IMG/VR virus record: IMGVR_UViG_3300042922_000487
Coordinates: 1-38,074 of that record
Length of the DNA stretch: 38,074 bases
Source of the DNA: a virus
Direction: 5' to 3' (one strand)
This document shows, in pieces, positions 27,568 to 34,615 of this stretch. The position numbers were made by a program, and so were the translations under genes. Position 1 is the stretch's first letter. Each line of letters starts with the position of its first letter. A model generated the notes under the pieces. It worked only from the letters and a program-made list of their open reading frames with translations. It had not been told where the DNA came from and ran no database searches.

Positions 27568-27737
27568 GCATCATCGTGGACCCGTCCGACTCCAACTACG
27601 CGATAGCTGACGGCAAGCTCGCGGTCGCAGTACGCGCCGTCGAGGTGGCGAACTGGGAGGCTCCCACTGTGGCCGAGCTCGCGGGCGGAAAGATCATCGG
27701 CTACTCCACCGACGGATTCGGCCCGGTCAATGCCTAA
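27564..27737 (+). CDS. Small protein upstream of integrase (57 aa)
   Basis: ATG 27564 overlaps the previous stop; the last eight bases overlap int. MSIIVDPSDSNYAIADGKLA, VAVRAVEVANWEAPTVAELA, GGKIIGYSTDGFGPVNA. Compact acidic protein; perhaps a cofactor that controls int translation by coupling. Confidence 0.6.
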   Translation: MSIIVDPSDSNYAIADGKLAVAVRAVEVANWEAPTVAELAGGKIIGYSTDGFGPVNA

Positions 27738-28923
27738 GCCGTCTCCGCGGAAGAACAAGGATGGTTCGGTTTCGTGGCGGGTGCAGTTCCGCATCGGGGA
27801 CAAGGTCGTTCAGGAGACGTTCGAGACGGAGAAGGGTGCCGCGGAGTTCGCGCGTCTCGTGGAGACTGCTGGCGGGAAGGCTGCCCGGGATGTCCTCGCG
27901 CGACGCCGTCAGGGCGAATCTGAGGCGGTAACGCTACGGTCCTGGACCGCGCACTACCTGGACCCTTCCAGCGGCCTCCTGACAGGCATTGAGCCTGGCA
28001 CCCGGAAAGGGTACGAGCGCGCTGCCGAGTCCAGCTTCCTCCGCATCCTCGGCGACTACCCGGTGGACGCGATCCAGAAAGCAGATGTCGGCCGGTGGTT
28101 GGCATGGCAGGAGCAGCAACCGTCCGCGCGGTCCAAGGGGCAACTGATCGCGGCGAAGACGGTTCGCAACTACCACGGCATCCTGTCGTCCGTGTTGGCG
28201 TCGGCAGTGACGGAGAAGATTCGTTCCGACAACCCCGCCCACCGGACTCGTCTCACCAAGGGCGTCAAGCGGGAGTCGGTGTTCCTGTCCCCTGACGAGT
28301 TCACCACACTCCTCTACTTCACCCCCCAGCACTATGAAGGCCTCGTGTTGTTCCTCGCGTCCACAGGAGCACGGTGGGGTGAAGCCACCGCCGTCAAATG
28401 GGGTGACGTGAACTCGAGAGCCATCCCCGCCACGGTACGGATCGACGAGGCGTGGAAGAAGTCCGAGACCAGCGTCCCCGTGTTGAAGCAACCCAAGACA
28501 GCAAGGGGACGAAGGACGATCAGCATCCCACCCGACACTCTCGCGGCGATGGGGGAACGGCGCGGCCCTGACGAGCTCGTGTTCACCACGCGGGTCCAGC
28601 AGCGGAGAGTCCGCTACCACACGTTCCGTGACCGGGTGTGGGCTCCTGCCGTGCTGCAAGCCATGGATAAGGCGGTCTGCGAGGAAGCCGGTCTGGTTCC
28701 CCTGACCCGCCGCCCCACCATGCACGATCTCCGACACAGTCACGCCTCATGGCTGATCGCAGCCGGAACACCACTCCCCTACGTTCAAGCCCGACTCGGC
28801 CATGAATCCATCCAAACCACCGTGAACGTCTACGGTCACCTCGTCCCCGAAGCGCACATACAGATGGCCGACGTCATCGGCGGAACCCTCGCGGGCGCGC
28901 GAACCCTCAAACAACTCACTTGA
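27730..28923 (+). CDS. int: Tyrosine integrase
   Basis: 397 aa. N-terminal arm-binding domain (about 1-65, KDGSVSWRVQFRIGDKVVQE), core-binding SAM-like domain (about 70-175), catalytic domain with R215 (STGARWGEAT), Lys near 254-257, H332-x2-R335 (MHDLRHSHASW), H358 (RLGHES) and the nucleophile Y368 (VNVYGHL). All active-site residues are present. It integrates phage DNA at the tRNA-like att site upstream. Translation overlaps the 57-aa gene by eight bases. Confidence 0.95.
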   Translation: MPKPSPRKNKDGSVSWRVQFRIGDKVVQETFETEKGAAEFARLVETAGGKAARDVLARRRQGESEAVTLRSWTAHYLDPSSGLLTGIEPGTRKGYERAAESSFLRILGDYPVDAIQKADVGRWLAWQEQQPSARSKGQLIAAKTVRNYHGILSSVLASAVTEKIRSDNPAHRTRLTKGVKRESVFLSPDEFTTLLYFTPQHYEGLVLFLASTGARWGEATAVKWGDVNSRAIPATVRIDEAWKKSETSVPVLKQPKTARGRRTISIPPDTLAAMGERRGPDELVFTTRVQQRRVRYHTFRDRVWAPAVLQAMDKAVCEEAGLVPLTRRPTMHDLRHSHASWLIAAGTPLPYVQARLGHESIQTTVNVYGHLVPEAHIQMADVIGGTLAGARTLKQLT

Positions 28924-28956
28924 CGAGGTGTTCATACACCCGCTAATGTTCATACA
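28920..28956 (+). promoter_or_regulatory. Promoter with two operator copies, immediately after int
   Basis: TTGACG (28920-28925, overlapping int's TGA), 18 bp, TAATGT (28944-28949). TGTTCATACA occurs at 28929-28938 (in the spacer) and 28947-28956 (over the -10). The 18-mer GAGGTGTTCATACACCCG is identical to that in the RHH promoter (26710-26727). Confidence 0.6.
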
Positions 28957-29077
28957 GACGTTGAAGCACACGGGATGACGGAGCACAACCCAACGGGGTA
29001 AGCAGACCAGCACGGCTCGCCAGCAAACCGCAAAGCTAAACGAAGGCCCCAGTCCACCGACACGGTAGCTGGGGCCT
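28957..29077 (+). ncRNA. Predicted short transcript behind int
   Basis: From the promoter at 28920-28949 to the hairpin at 29044-29077 is about 120 nt. It has no gene apart from a possible 8-codon ORF (MTEHNPTG, from the ATG in GGGATGACG near 28972). It could be a small RNA or a leader for the membrane protein at 29322. Existence inferred from promoter plus terminator only. Confidence 0.3.
29044..29077. terminator. Strong hairpin, AGGCCCCAG/CTGGGGCCT
   Basis: Perfect 9-bp stem (29044-29052 and 29069-29077). Followed by TCGTTT on the minus strand and CGTCGTT on the plus strand, so it may stop transcription from both sides. Confidence 0.6.
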
Positions 29078-29239
29078 CGTCGTTCCGTCGACACACCCGA
29101 AGGCTACGCCGGCTGGTATGCGGTCGCGGTTCCCTGTGGCTACTTTCACCTACCGTTCCCCGTGATTCTGCGGGCCGGTAGCGGGAAGTAGTCACAAGTA
29201 GTCCCCGAAAATAGCCACTAAACCGCCACGCACGACAAA

Positions 29240-29278
29240 GACGCCCCGCGCCCACCCGAAGGTGAGACGCGGGGCGTC
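29240..29278 (-). terminator. Terminator of the late leftward transcript
   Basis: GACGCCCCGCG/CGCGGGGCGTC, perfect 11-bp stem (29240-29250 and 29268-29278); on the minus strand it is followed by TTTGTC. Lies downstream of the polymerase gene in the leftward direction. Confidence 0.7.
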
Positions 29279-29321
29279 AAAGGTATGCGTTCTATTGTTG
29301 GGCGGGGGTAGGATCAGCATC

Positions 29322-29489
29322 ATGAATGACCCGGCACCCATCGACCGCCTCGCGCGCCGCGCCGAGGATGCGGGCGGATCGCGGGCGGTTCTGCGAGCCC
29401 TGGTCGCGCCGGGGCTGTTCATCGGAGCGACACTCTTCCTCTACCTCACTCCGGCAGGAAACGCTCTCTGGCGATGGCTCTCAGGCTGA
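29322..29489 (+). CDS. Small membrane protein convergent with polymerase gene (55 aa)
   Basis: ATG 29322 with AGGAT upstream. N-terminal charged helix (DPAPIDRLARRAEDAGGSRA) then one hydrophobic span (LVAPGLFIGATLFLYLTPAG) and a Trp-rich end (NALWRWLSG). Its stop lies two bases from the stop of the polymerase gene. Sits near int, where lysogenic-conversion or exclusion genes are often found. No known family. Confidence 0.55.
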   Translation: MNDPAPIDRLARRAEDAGGSRAVLRALVAPGLFIGATLFLYLTPAGNALWRWLSG

Positions 29490-29491
29490 CG

Positions 29492-30589
29492 CTACATCTC
29501 GATTGACGTCCTGTACGGTAGCAGTCCGCCGAAAAACTGTAGGTAGAACGCGAAGTACACTGTCGAAGCCGCCACAAGGGCGAACGAGAGCGTCTTACTG
29601 TTCTCTCGCTTGGCGAGCAGGTTTGGTAGCAGGAGTATGGCGAAGATCCCGAAGTAGTAGTAGATCCGGCCGACAACGACTGCCTGTGTGCCGACGATCA
29701 GGAGAGCTGCGGCTAGGGTCAGCATCGCGAGCCAATCCGGGTGCGACTGGCCCGCTCCGAGCCACATCGCTAGCCACAGCAGCATGATCAGCGCCACCAC
29801 GTTGAGGTAGGTTCCAACCCCAGAAACCTGCTGGTTGGATAGGTAGGTCTCGTAACGTTCGTTCAGCGACACTGCGAACTGCTGGATAGACGGCAGTGTG
29901 AGCAGGGCGCCGGCGGCGGCGACCGAACCGGCAAGCGCTACCACCACGGACAACTTCGTAGGACGCCATAGCCGGGCGACGATCATGAGGATGGCTGCGA
30001 TCAGTGCGGACACGTGGAACGTCGAGGCGAGAAGCGCGAGCGCAGCGAATATCACCCATCCGCCCTTCCTGCCCAGGAAGCTGTAAGCCCAGAAGGTGAG
30101 CGATACAGCGATGCCCTGCCGGATCAGGTTGAATGGCGCGACGTAGAACGCCAGGAGGACATACAGGGCGACGGCCAGTGCGACGTTGGTGGACTTCTTC
30201 TTGATGACGGCGTAGACCGGCACGACCGTGATCACGGCGGTGACCCACAGCAGCGCTAACGGATCTGCAACGACTGACCGCACTAGCAGTGAGAGCGTTG
30301 TGTACCCAACCTCCTGCGACGATGTGGCTATCTGCGCTCCCCATTCGGCCGCGGGATCAAGCGCGGCGAACATTCTGGCGTACATCGGGAAGTCCGTGCC
30401 AACCTCGAAACGCAGGGCCGAAAACGCAACCAGCACCGCGACTGCGGCGAAGTCAAACGGTGTCCACAGCAGTCGTCGCGGGCGTGCCTGGCCGTCGAGG
30501 ATGCGCCTCGAGCCGTACTTCCGGACGACCAGACTGCTGACGGCAGCTAGCGTTATCGCCGCAGTAGCGACGGCGAAGTACGCAAGCAT
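29492..30589 (-). CDS. EpsG/Wzy-like polysaccharide polymerase
   Basis: 365 aa with about ten hydrophobic spans. Hallmarks of EpsG: an early loop FSALRFEVGTDFPMYARMFA, a central APFNLIRQGIAVSLTFWAYS and ASTFHVSALIAAIL. These proteins sit in the membrane and join sugar repeat units of exopolysaccharide or wall glycan. A phage copy beside int, behind the tailspike, fits a lysogenic-conversion gene that alters the cell surface, as Wzy of Pseudomonas phage D3 does. Its RBS is in a hairpin (30594-30628). A hydrolase-inhibitor role, as some phage polymerase blockers have, would need a much shorter protein. Confidence 0.82.
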   Translation of the reverse strand: MLAYFAVATAAITLAAVSSLVVRKYGSRRILDGQARPRRLLWTPFDFAAVAVLVAFSALRFEVGTDFPMYARMFAALDPAAEWGAQIATSSQEVGYTTLSLLVRSVVADPLALLWVTAVITVVPVYAVIKKKSTNVALAVALYVLLAFYVAPFNLIRQGIAVSLTFWAYSFLGRKGGWVIFAALALLASTFHVSALIAAILMIVARLWRPTKLSVVVALAGSVAAAGALLTLPSIQQFAVSLNERYETYLSNQQVSGVGTYLNVVALIMLLWLAMWLGAGQSHPDWLAMLTLAAALLIVGTQAVVVGRIYYYFGIFAILLLPNLLAKRENSKTLSFALVAASTVYFAFYLQFFGGLLPYRTSIEM

Positions 30590-30593
30590 TCGA

Positions 30594-30628
30594 CCCCCTA
30601 TCGGATGCCGAGCCTATCCGATAGGGGG
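30594..30628 (-). promoter_or_regulatory. 12-bp perfect hairpin that contains the polymerase RBS
   Basis: CCCCCTATCGGA/TCCGATAGGGGG with an 11-nt loop. On the minus strand the 3' arm ends in TAGGGGG, four bases before the ATG at 30589, so the SD is fully paired. Position between tailspike stop (30641) and polymerase start. As a terminator it lacks a T-run. Confidence 0.7.
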
Positions 30629-30640
30629 CCGCGGGACCGG

Positions 30641-32248
30641 TTACACCCATGCCGCTCCGCTCCACGTCTTGAGGACACCACCGATGGAAAGCCGCGAACC
30701 CGTCTTCGCAGATGCCGGCTCCGCCCCGCTCGCAACATCCTCAGTCGGCTGGTCGATGAACAGTTTCGCAGCGTAGGTTCCGATGCTGCTCCCGTTCCCC
30801 GCATCAGCGCTGCTACCACCGATGGCCCCGAAGAAGCTGGACCAGTTGGCATCCTTTCGGGTGACCTTGTTCCCAGATACCTCCGTGAACGAGTCGGCGT
30901 GCGTGTTGGTCGTCGGGATGCCGATCGCGTACTTGCAGCCCGATATGCGGTTCCCCGCCACGGTCAGCTGGGAACGACCCGACGTTCCTCCGCCGATCTG
31001 GCTAACCCCGTAGCGACACGTCCCTCCACCATCGATGACGTTGTTCGCGACCACGCCCGTCTCACACCAGATGCCCCGAGAAGTTCCATCCACACCTGTG
31101 ATCTTCACGGTGTTGCCGACAACGGCGCTCTCAAATGCCCCGCTGTCAACGTTCGCGACGCTGATCCCGTCGACGCTCGTGATCTTGTTTCCCGTGATCG
31201 TCGCATAGCTGGAGTTGAACTCTATGAATATGCCCTGCTGGTTCGAGTTGGTCGTCCCGCTGTTATTGGCCACGACAAGGTTGTCAGCCCGGTTTCCGCG
31301 AATGAACGCCCAAGCGACGTTGAGGATCGTATTGCCCCGTACAATCACGTTGCCGACTCGATAGATGAGGATGCCGTTACCGTACTGGCCAGTGCCAGCG
31401 AAGGCGTCAGTGATATTGCGGATGCGGTTGCCCTCTACGACCGTCAGCACGCCGTCATACTTGGTGGTGCTCGCCGACGACCCGATGCGGATGCCGTTTC
31501 GGGTGCAGTTCTCAATCAGATTGTTTAGTATCTCGGTCGGGTAGTTTGCATGCGGAGTCACACCCTCAAGCACGCAGTCGTGGATCCAAGATTGTGAGAG
31601 CTCAATCGCCGAGTTGTAAGCAACGATGCCTGACTGGGTGGCGTTCTTGACCTCGACTCGCTGTACGACGGTGGCGCCGTTGTTCCGCGAGTCCAGTTTG
31701 AGAATCGAGGTCAGAACGTCCGAGCTCATGGCGACGTTGTTGCCGTCCAAGGTCAGGTCGGTAACCATAACGCGGTGCGACGTCCCGGACGCGATCCGCA
31801 GAAGGTGACCCGGGGAAGCGGAACTTGCCAACCGGATGATTGTGCGCCCCATGCCCGACCCGCGAATCTTGAGCGCGGCAGTCGGAGTGATCGAGATGGG
31901 ACCAGTGACGATTGTTCCCGGAGGCAGAACGAGTTCTTTGCCAGCCGACATCGCTGCTGCTACAGCACTAGTCAAGCCCGAGGTGTTGTCCGTCACGCCG
32001 TCTGCGACCACGTATTTGCTGCCCGCAATCTCCGGGACGCCCGACTCAATGGTGGCCGTTAGTGCGGCTCCTGTTGCTGTCCCGGAGTCTCCTACGAGTG
32101 CTGCGGTGTCGTCGTCGAGATCAGCAGCAACCTGTGCCGCGTCCGCCGTGGCCGCTGCGGCGAAGATCCCGTTCTCAATGTGTGTGAGTCCGGTCGCGTT
32201 GATGTGCGGCGGTGCACCGTTGTTCCACGTCTGCTTCGTGTACGCCAT
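30641..32248 (-). CDS. Tailspike / beta-helix receptor-binding protein
   Basis: 535 aa from ATG 32248 (GGGAGGG upstream). N-terminus AYTKQTWNNGAPPHINATGL then HIENGI is the usual virion-attachment head of actinophage tail fibres. From about residue 75 the pectate-lyase-like opening DNTSGLTSAVAAAMSAGKEL and GTIVTGPISI leads into repeated N-x-I ... G-I ... V-x-G-N coils up to about residue 450, typical of a right-handed beta-helix. The end (GGVLKTWSGAAWV) is a short cap. It probably binds or cuts surface polysaccharide. Unusually, it lies after the lysis genes. Confidence 0.82.
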   Translation of the reverse strand: MAYTKQTWNNGAPPHINATGLTHIENGIFAAAATADAAQVAADLDDDTAALVGDSGTATGAALTATIESGVPEIAGSKYVVADGVTDNTSGLTSAVAAAMSAGKELVLPPGTIVTGPISITPTAALKIRGSGMGRTIIRLASSASPGHLLRIASGTSHRVMVTDLTLDGNNVAMSSDVLTSILKLDSRNNGATVVQRVEVKNATQSGIVAYNSAIELSQSWIHDCVLEGVTPHANYPTEILNNLIENCTRNGIRIGSSASTTKYDGVLTVVEGNRIRNITDAFAGTGQYGNGILIYRVGNVIVRGNTILNVAWAFIRGNRADNLVVANNSGTTNSNQQGIFIEFNSSYATITGNKITSVDGISVANVDSGAFESAVVGNTVKITGVDGTSRGIWCETGVVANNVIDGGGTCRYGVSQIGGGTSGRSQLTVAGNRISGCKYAIGIPTTNTHADSFTEVSGNKVTRKDANWSSFFGAIGGSSADAGNGSSIGTYAAKLFIDQPTEDVASGAEPASAKTGSRLSIGGVLKTWSGAAWV

Positions 32249-32272
32249 TGGTCCCTCCCGGGCAAACAAAAA

Positions 32273-32292
32273 GCCACCCGGTAAGGGGTGGC
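32273..32292 (-). terminator. Strong terminator between lysis genes and tailspike
   Basis: GCCACCC/GGGTGGC stem, 6-nt loop; on the minus strand followed by TTTTTGTTTGC. It would separate the tailspike and polymerase genes from the lysis transcript. Confidence 0.75.
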
Positions 32293-32308
32293 GTCACAAA
32301 CAGATGGG

Positions 32309-32488
32309 TTATTCGGTGGGCTCGCCCGGAACGGCCGGCGGGTTCGTGTTGAACGCGGCCAGCACCAGAGGAACGATCAGCGGCGCAGCCTCCGGGTCCA
32401 ACCAGCCCAGATAGATCGCCACAGGAATGCCCGCAGACACAACGCCGTACAGCCAACGACGCACCAGATACCACTTGATATTCGACAT
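32309..32488 (-). CDS. Holin-like membrane protein (59 aa)
   Basis: ATG 32488 with GGAGGAAG upstream. RRWLYGVVSAGIPVAIYLGW then APLIVPLVLAAFNT: two hydrophobic spans with a short turn, N-terminal basic residues and a polar Pro-rich tail (NPPAVPGEPTE). Small two-span proteins following an endolysin are usually holins. Second of two candidates here. Confidence 0.72.
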   Translation of the reverse strand: MSNIKWYLVRRWLYGVVSAGIPVAIYLGWLDPEAAPLIVPLVLAAFNTNPPAVPGEPTE

Positions 32489-32506
32489 GCTTCCTCCATC
32501 CAAAAA

Positions 32507-32524
32507 GCCCCCCGAATGGGAGGC
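32507..32524 (-). terminator. Terminator between the two holin-like genes
   Basis: GCCCCCC/GGGAGGC (one G-U pair), 4-nt loop; minus-strand sequence continues TTTTTGG, a good T-run. Confidence 0.7.
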
Positions 32525-32580
32525 CCGATTCGTTCGTCCAAATGGGCTCACGGCGAGATGAGTCCTCTCTATTCGGTTGT

Positions 32581-32805
32581 TCAGAACGGCAGGAAAGCGC
32601 GGACCAACGCCGCACCAGCCGCGGTGGTGAGGATCCCGAACGCCACCCACTGCACAGCCACCTGAATCTCAAGCTTCCGCAAACGTGACCCCTGGTCCTT
32701 CACGATCTCCGGGACCGGGTCGACCTTCTTATCAACGTCGAGGAGCTTGTTGTAGATCACGTCGAGGGTGACCTTGACGTACGGCTGATCCTCAGGGGCC
32801 GTCAT
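32581..32805 (-). CDS. XhlA-type holin or holin partner (74 aa)
   Basis: ATG 32805 overlaps the endolysin stop by four bases. A charged helix that may form a coiled coil (LDVIYNKLLDVDKKVDPVPE, SRLRKLEIQVAVQ) precedes one C-terminal membrane span (WVAFGILTTAAGAALVRAFL). This is the layout of haemolysin-XhlA proteins that help release the endolysin. May act with the 59-aa protein. Confidence 0.72.
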   Translation of the reverse strand: MTAPEDQPYVKVTLDVIYNKLLDVDKKVDPVPEIVKDQGSRLRKLEIQVAVQWVAFGILTTAAGAALVRAFLPF

Positions 32806-33773
32806 CCCTCAACGCCCTCGATAGTCACCTTGAGATCAGCCAGAGCCTCCCGCGCACCGCGTTCCGCCGCCGCCTCAACGGCAGCCATGTCCAGAACTGC
32901 ACCGTTGGCCGCCGCGAGCTGCGCGACGACTTCCTGAATCGCGGCGATACCCGCCGACTGTTGCGCCGCCGCACGTCGCGTGCCCTCGTGCTCGGCGGGT
33001 TCGTACCGCAGGAAGTCTCTCGCTGGAACCATCGCCGCAGGGTTCAGCGGATGCTCCATTCGAAAGTCCCAAATCTCCTCCGCGATGGCCGACACGTCTG
33101 CTCCGGGGATCGCCCGCACAGCGTTGATCAGCTTGTCGAGCGTCCCGTATGTGTCGCGCACGAACGTGTCGAACGTCGTCACATCCCGACCAGGCACGCT
33201 GAACCGCACCCAGTCCCGGATGGTCGCTGCGACCTTGTCGGAGATCTTCTGGAGATCCGTGTCGTTCAGGGGCATGTCGTCCTCCTCGAAAGGGTTGGAG
33301 CCGGATCCAGCGGTTCCGCTGAGGTCTGCGTGAGCCATGAAATCGATCGTGTAAGGCTTCCCGTTCGGCTGGTATCCGAAGCGGGTTTGGTGCGTGGGCC
33401 ACAGGGTGCCGTGCACATGCGCACCGCCCGTGTTCGGATCAGCCGACCAATCGGCCTTGCCGTACCCGGTCGCCCCCGAATAAGCGATGATCTCCCCACG
33501 TCGCACGCGCCCTGACGTACGCACGAGACGTGAATAGTGCATGCCGCGGAACCGCATGCCGTTATCCAGATCGATCCCGTTCCACAGTCCCGTCGCCGGG
33601 GATATGCTCGTCCCGTACCCGTAAATCACACCGTCACCAGGAGCAAGCACAGGCGTCCCAATCGGGCAATACCAATCTGTCCCCGGTTCCGTGGACCGCG
33701 GGTTGCGTCGCTGGTGTGTAGCCCACGAACTCATCCGCCGTTGACCGACAGGAAGAAGAAGGTCTCCCATCAC
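32802..33773 (-). CDS. Endolysin, M23 (LytM-type) peptidase
   Basis: 323 aa. Peptidase domain about residues 1-140: RSTEPGTDWYCPIGTPVLAP with D33, and GGAHVHGTLW with the HxH pair H119/H121. The first zinc ligand, His in most M23 enzymes, appears to be Glu29 (EPGTD). It would cut peptide cross-links in the wall. After about residue 165 comes a long helical segment (DTDLQKISDKVAATIRDWVR, then AAAQQSAGIAAIQEVVAQLA) with no recognised wall-binding domain. Lies between minor tail and holin genes. Confidence 0.85.
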   Translation of the reverse strand: MMGDLLLPVGQRRMSSWATHQRRNPRSTEPGTDWYCPIGTPVLAPGDGVIYGYGTSISPATGLWNGIDLDNGMRFRGMHYSRLVRTSGRVRRGEIIAYSGATGYGKADWSADPNTGGAHVHGTLWPTHQTRFGYQPNGKPYTIDFMAHADLSGTAGSGSNPFEEDDMPLNDTDLQKISDKVAATIRDWVRFSVPGRDVTTFDTFVRDTYGTLDKLINAVRAIPGADVSAIAEEIWDFRMEHPLNPAAMVPARDFLRYEPAEHEGTRRAAAQQSAGIAAIQEVVAQLAAANGAVLDMAAVEAAAERGAREALADLKVTIEGVEG

Positions 33774-34558
33774 GTGACCCCGAAGATTCGAATCTCTGCG
33801 GTCGTCGTCCCACTACCCGGACAGACAATCTGTAGCCCCGTGAGCTGGTCGGTAGAGTTCAAGTTCGACGACACAATCTCGATACCCGTCGCACCGCCAA
33901 GAAGACCAATCTGAGACAGGATCTGTGTTGCCTCAGCGGCATTCGGAGACATCACATCCATGACAGACGTGGACACGCTTCCGGCCGACCCGAACATCGG
34001 GTCACCGAAAGTTGCTTGCCCGGTGTCCTGATTGGCGGCGATGGTCACCCCGGACACCATCCCGGACTTCGTACGGGAGTAGCTCGTGCCGCCGATAGCA
34101 CTGGTCCCGACAACCCCAGCGAGCGTGTATCCCGCACCAACCTTCGCCGTGGACTTCGTGTAGATCCGGTAGTGCCGGAACAGTGACGAGAACACGCCCC
34201 GAATTTGGATGCTCGTTAGGGCGGGTGTGGCTGTGAGGATGACTTCGCCTTCGGAGCCAATCGTGACCCCTGAGCCGGTGACCGAATCCGGGGTGATCCG
34301 GTACATGCCGCCGACACGCGCCAGCAACACCCAACTGGACCCGTCGTACCGATAAACGTCACCATCGGTCGTGTTCGACCACAACATTCCCTCGATGGGG
34401 TAGTCGAAATCGTTCATCTCCGTGGCGGTCCCCTTGAGGGTGTTGCCGCGGAACACTGCGTAGTCGGCTACCTCCTCGTAGTCGGCACCGGTCTGCGGCG
34501 CATCCGTCTCCGGGAACCGAGGACTTCCGGTAGTAGGGTCAACACCGTTGCTAGCCAT
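33770..34558 (-). CDS. Minor tail protein, possible receptor-binding (262 aa)
   Basis: ATG 34558 after GGAG. N-terminal TGSPRFPETDAPQTGADYEE then GMLWSNTTDGDVYRYDGSSW (a small beta motif common in tail fibre N-termini), then beta-rich segments with SSLFRHYRIYTKSTAKVGAG and a GSTT-containing end. Position at the end of the tail module before the lysin. Structural assignment by context. Confidence 0.65.
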   Translation of the reverse strand: MASNGVDPTTGSPRFPETDAPQTGADYEEVADYAVFRGNTLKGTATEMNDFDYPIEGMLWSNTTDGDVYRYDGSSWVLLARVGGMYRITPDSVTGSGVTIGSEGEVILTATPALTSIQIRGVFSSLFRHYRIYTKSTAKVGAGYTLAGVVGTSAIGGTSYSRTKSGMVSGVTIAANQDTGQATFGDPMFGSAGSVSTSVMDVMSPNAAEATQILSQIGLLGGATGIEIVSSNLNSTDQLTGLQIVCPGSGTTTAEIRIFGVT

Positions 34559-34578
34559 GCGGGCTCCTTAACGACGAA

Positions 34579-34598
34579 AGCCACCCCGGAGGGTGGCT
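34579..34598 (-). terminator. Hairpin terminator inside the tail module
   Basis: AGCCACCC/GGGTGGCT, perfect 8-bp stem with 4-nt loop; minus strand continues TTTCGTCG. Same GCCACCC-type stem as those near 3767 and 32273. Confidence 0.65.
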
Positions 34599-34615
34599 AG
34601 AAACTTGGACAGATG

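Noticed and set aside
26710-28942. The 18-bp direct repeats as att sites or transposon ends
   Set aside because: They lie in promoter spacers in the same orientation, flank no transposase, and match the shorter palindromic motif found three more times; operator reading fits better.
28747-29094. 115-codon minus-strand frame behind int
   Set aside because: Overlaps the int 3' end in antisense and runs through the terminator hairpin and promoter; no SD.
32802-33773. Search for a lysin B (mycolyl esterase) in the lysis region
   Set aside because: No GxSxG alpha/beta-hydrolase gene is seen near the endolysin; only M23 lysin and holins. Absence used as mild host evidence only.
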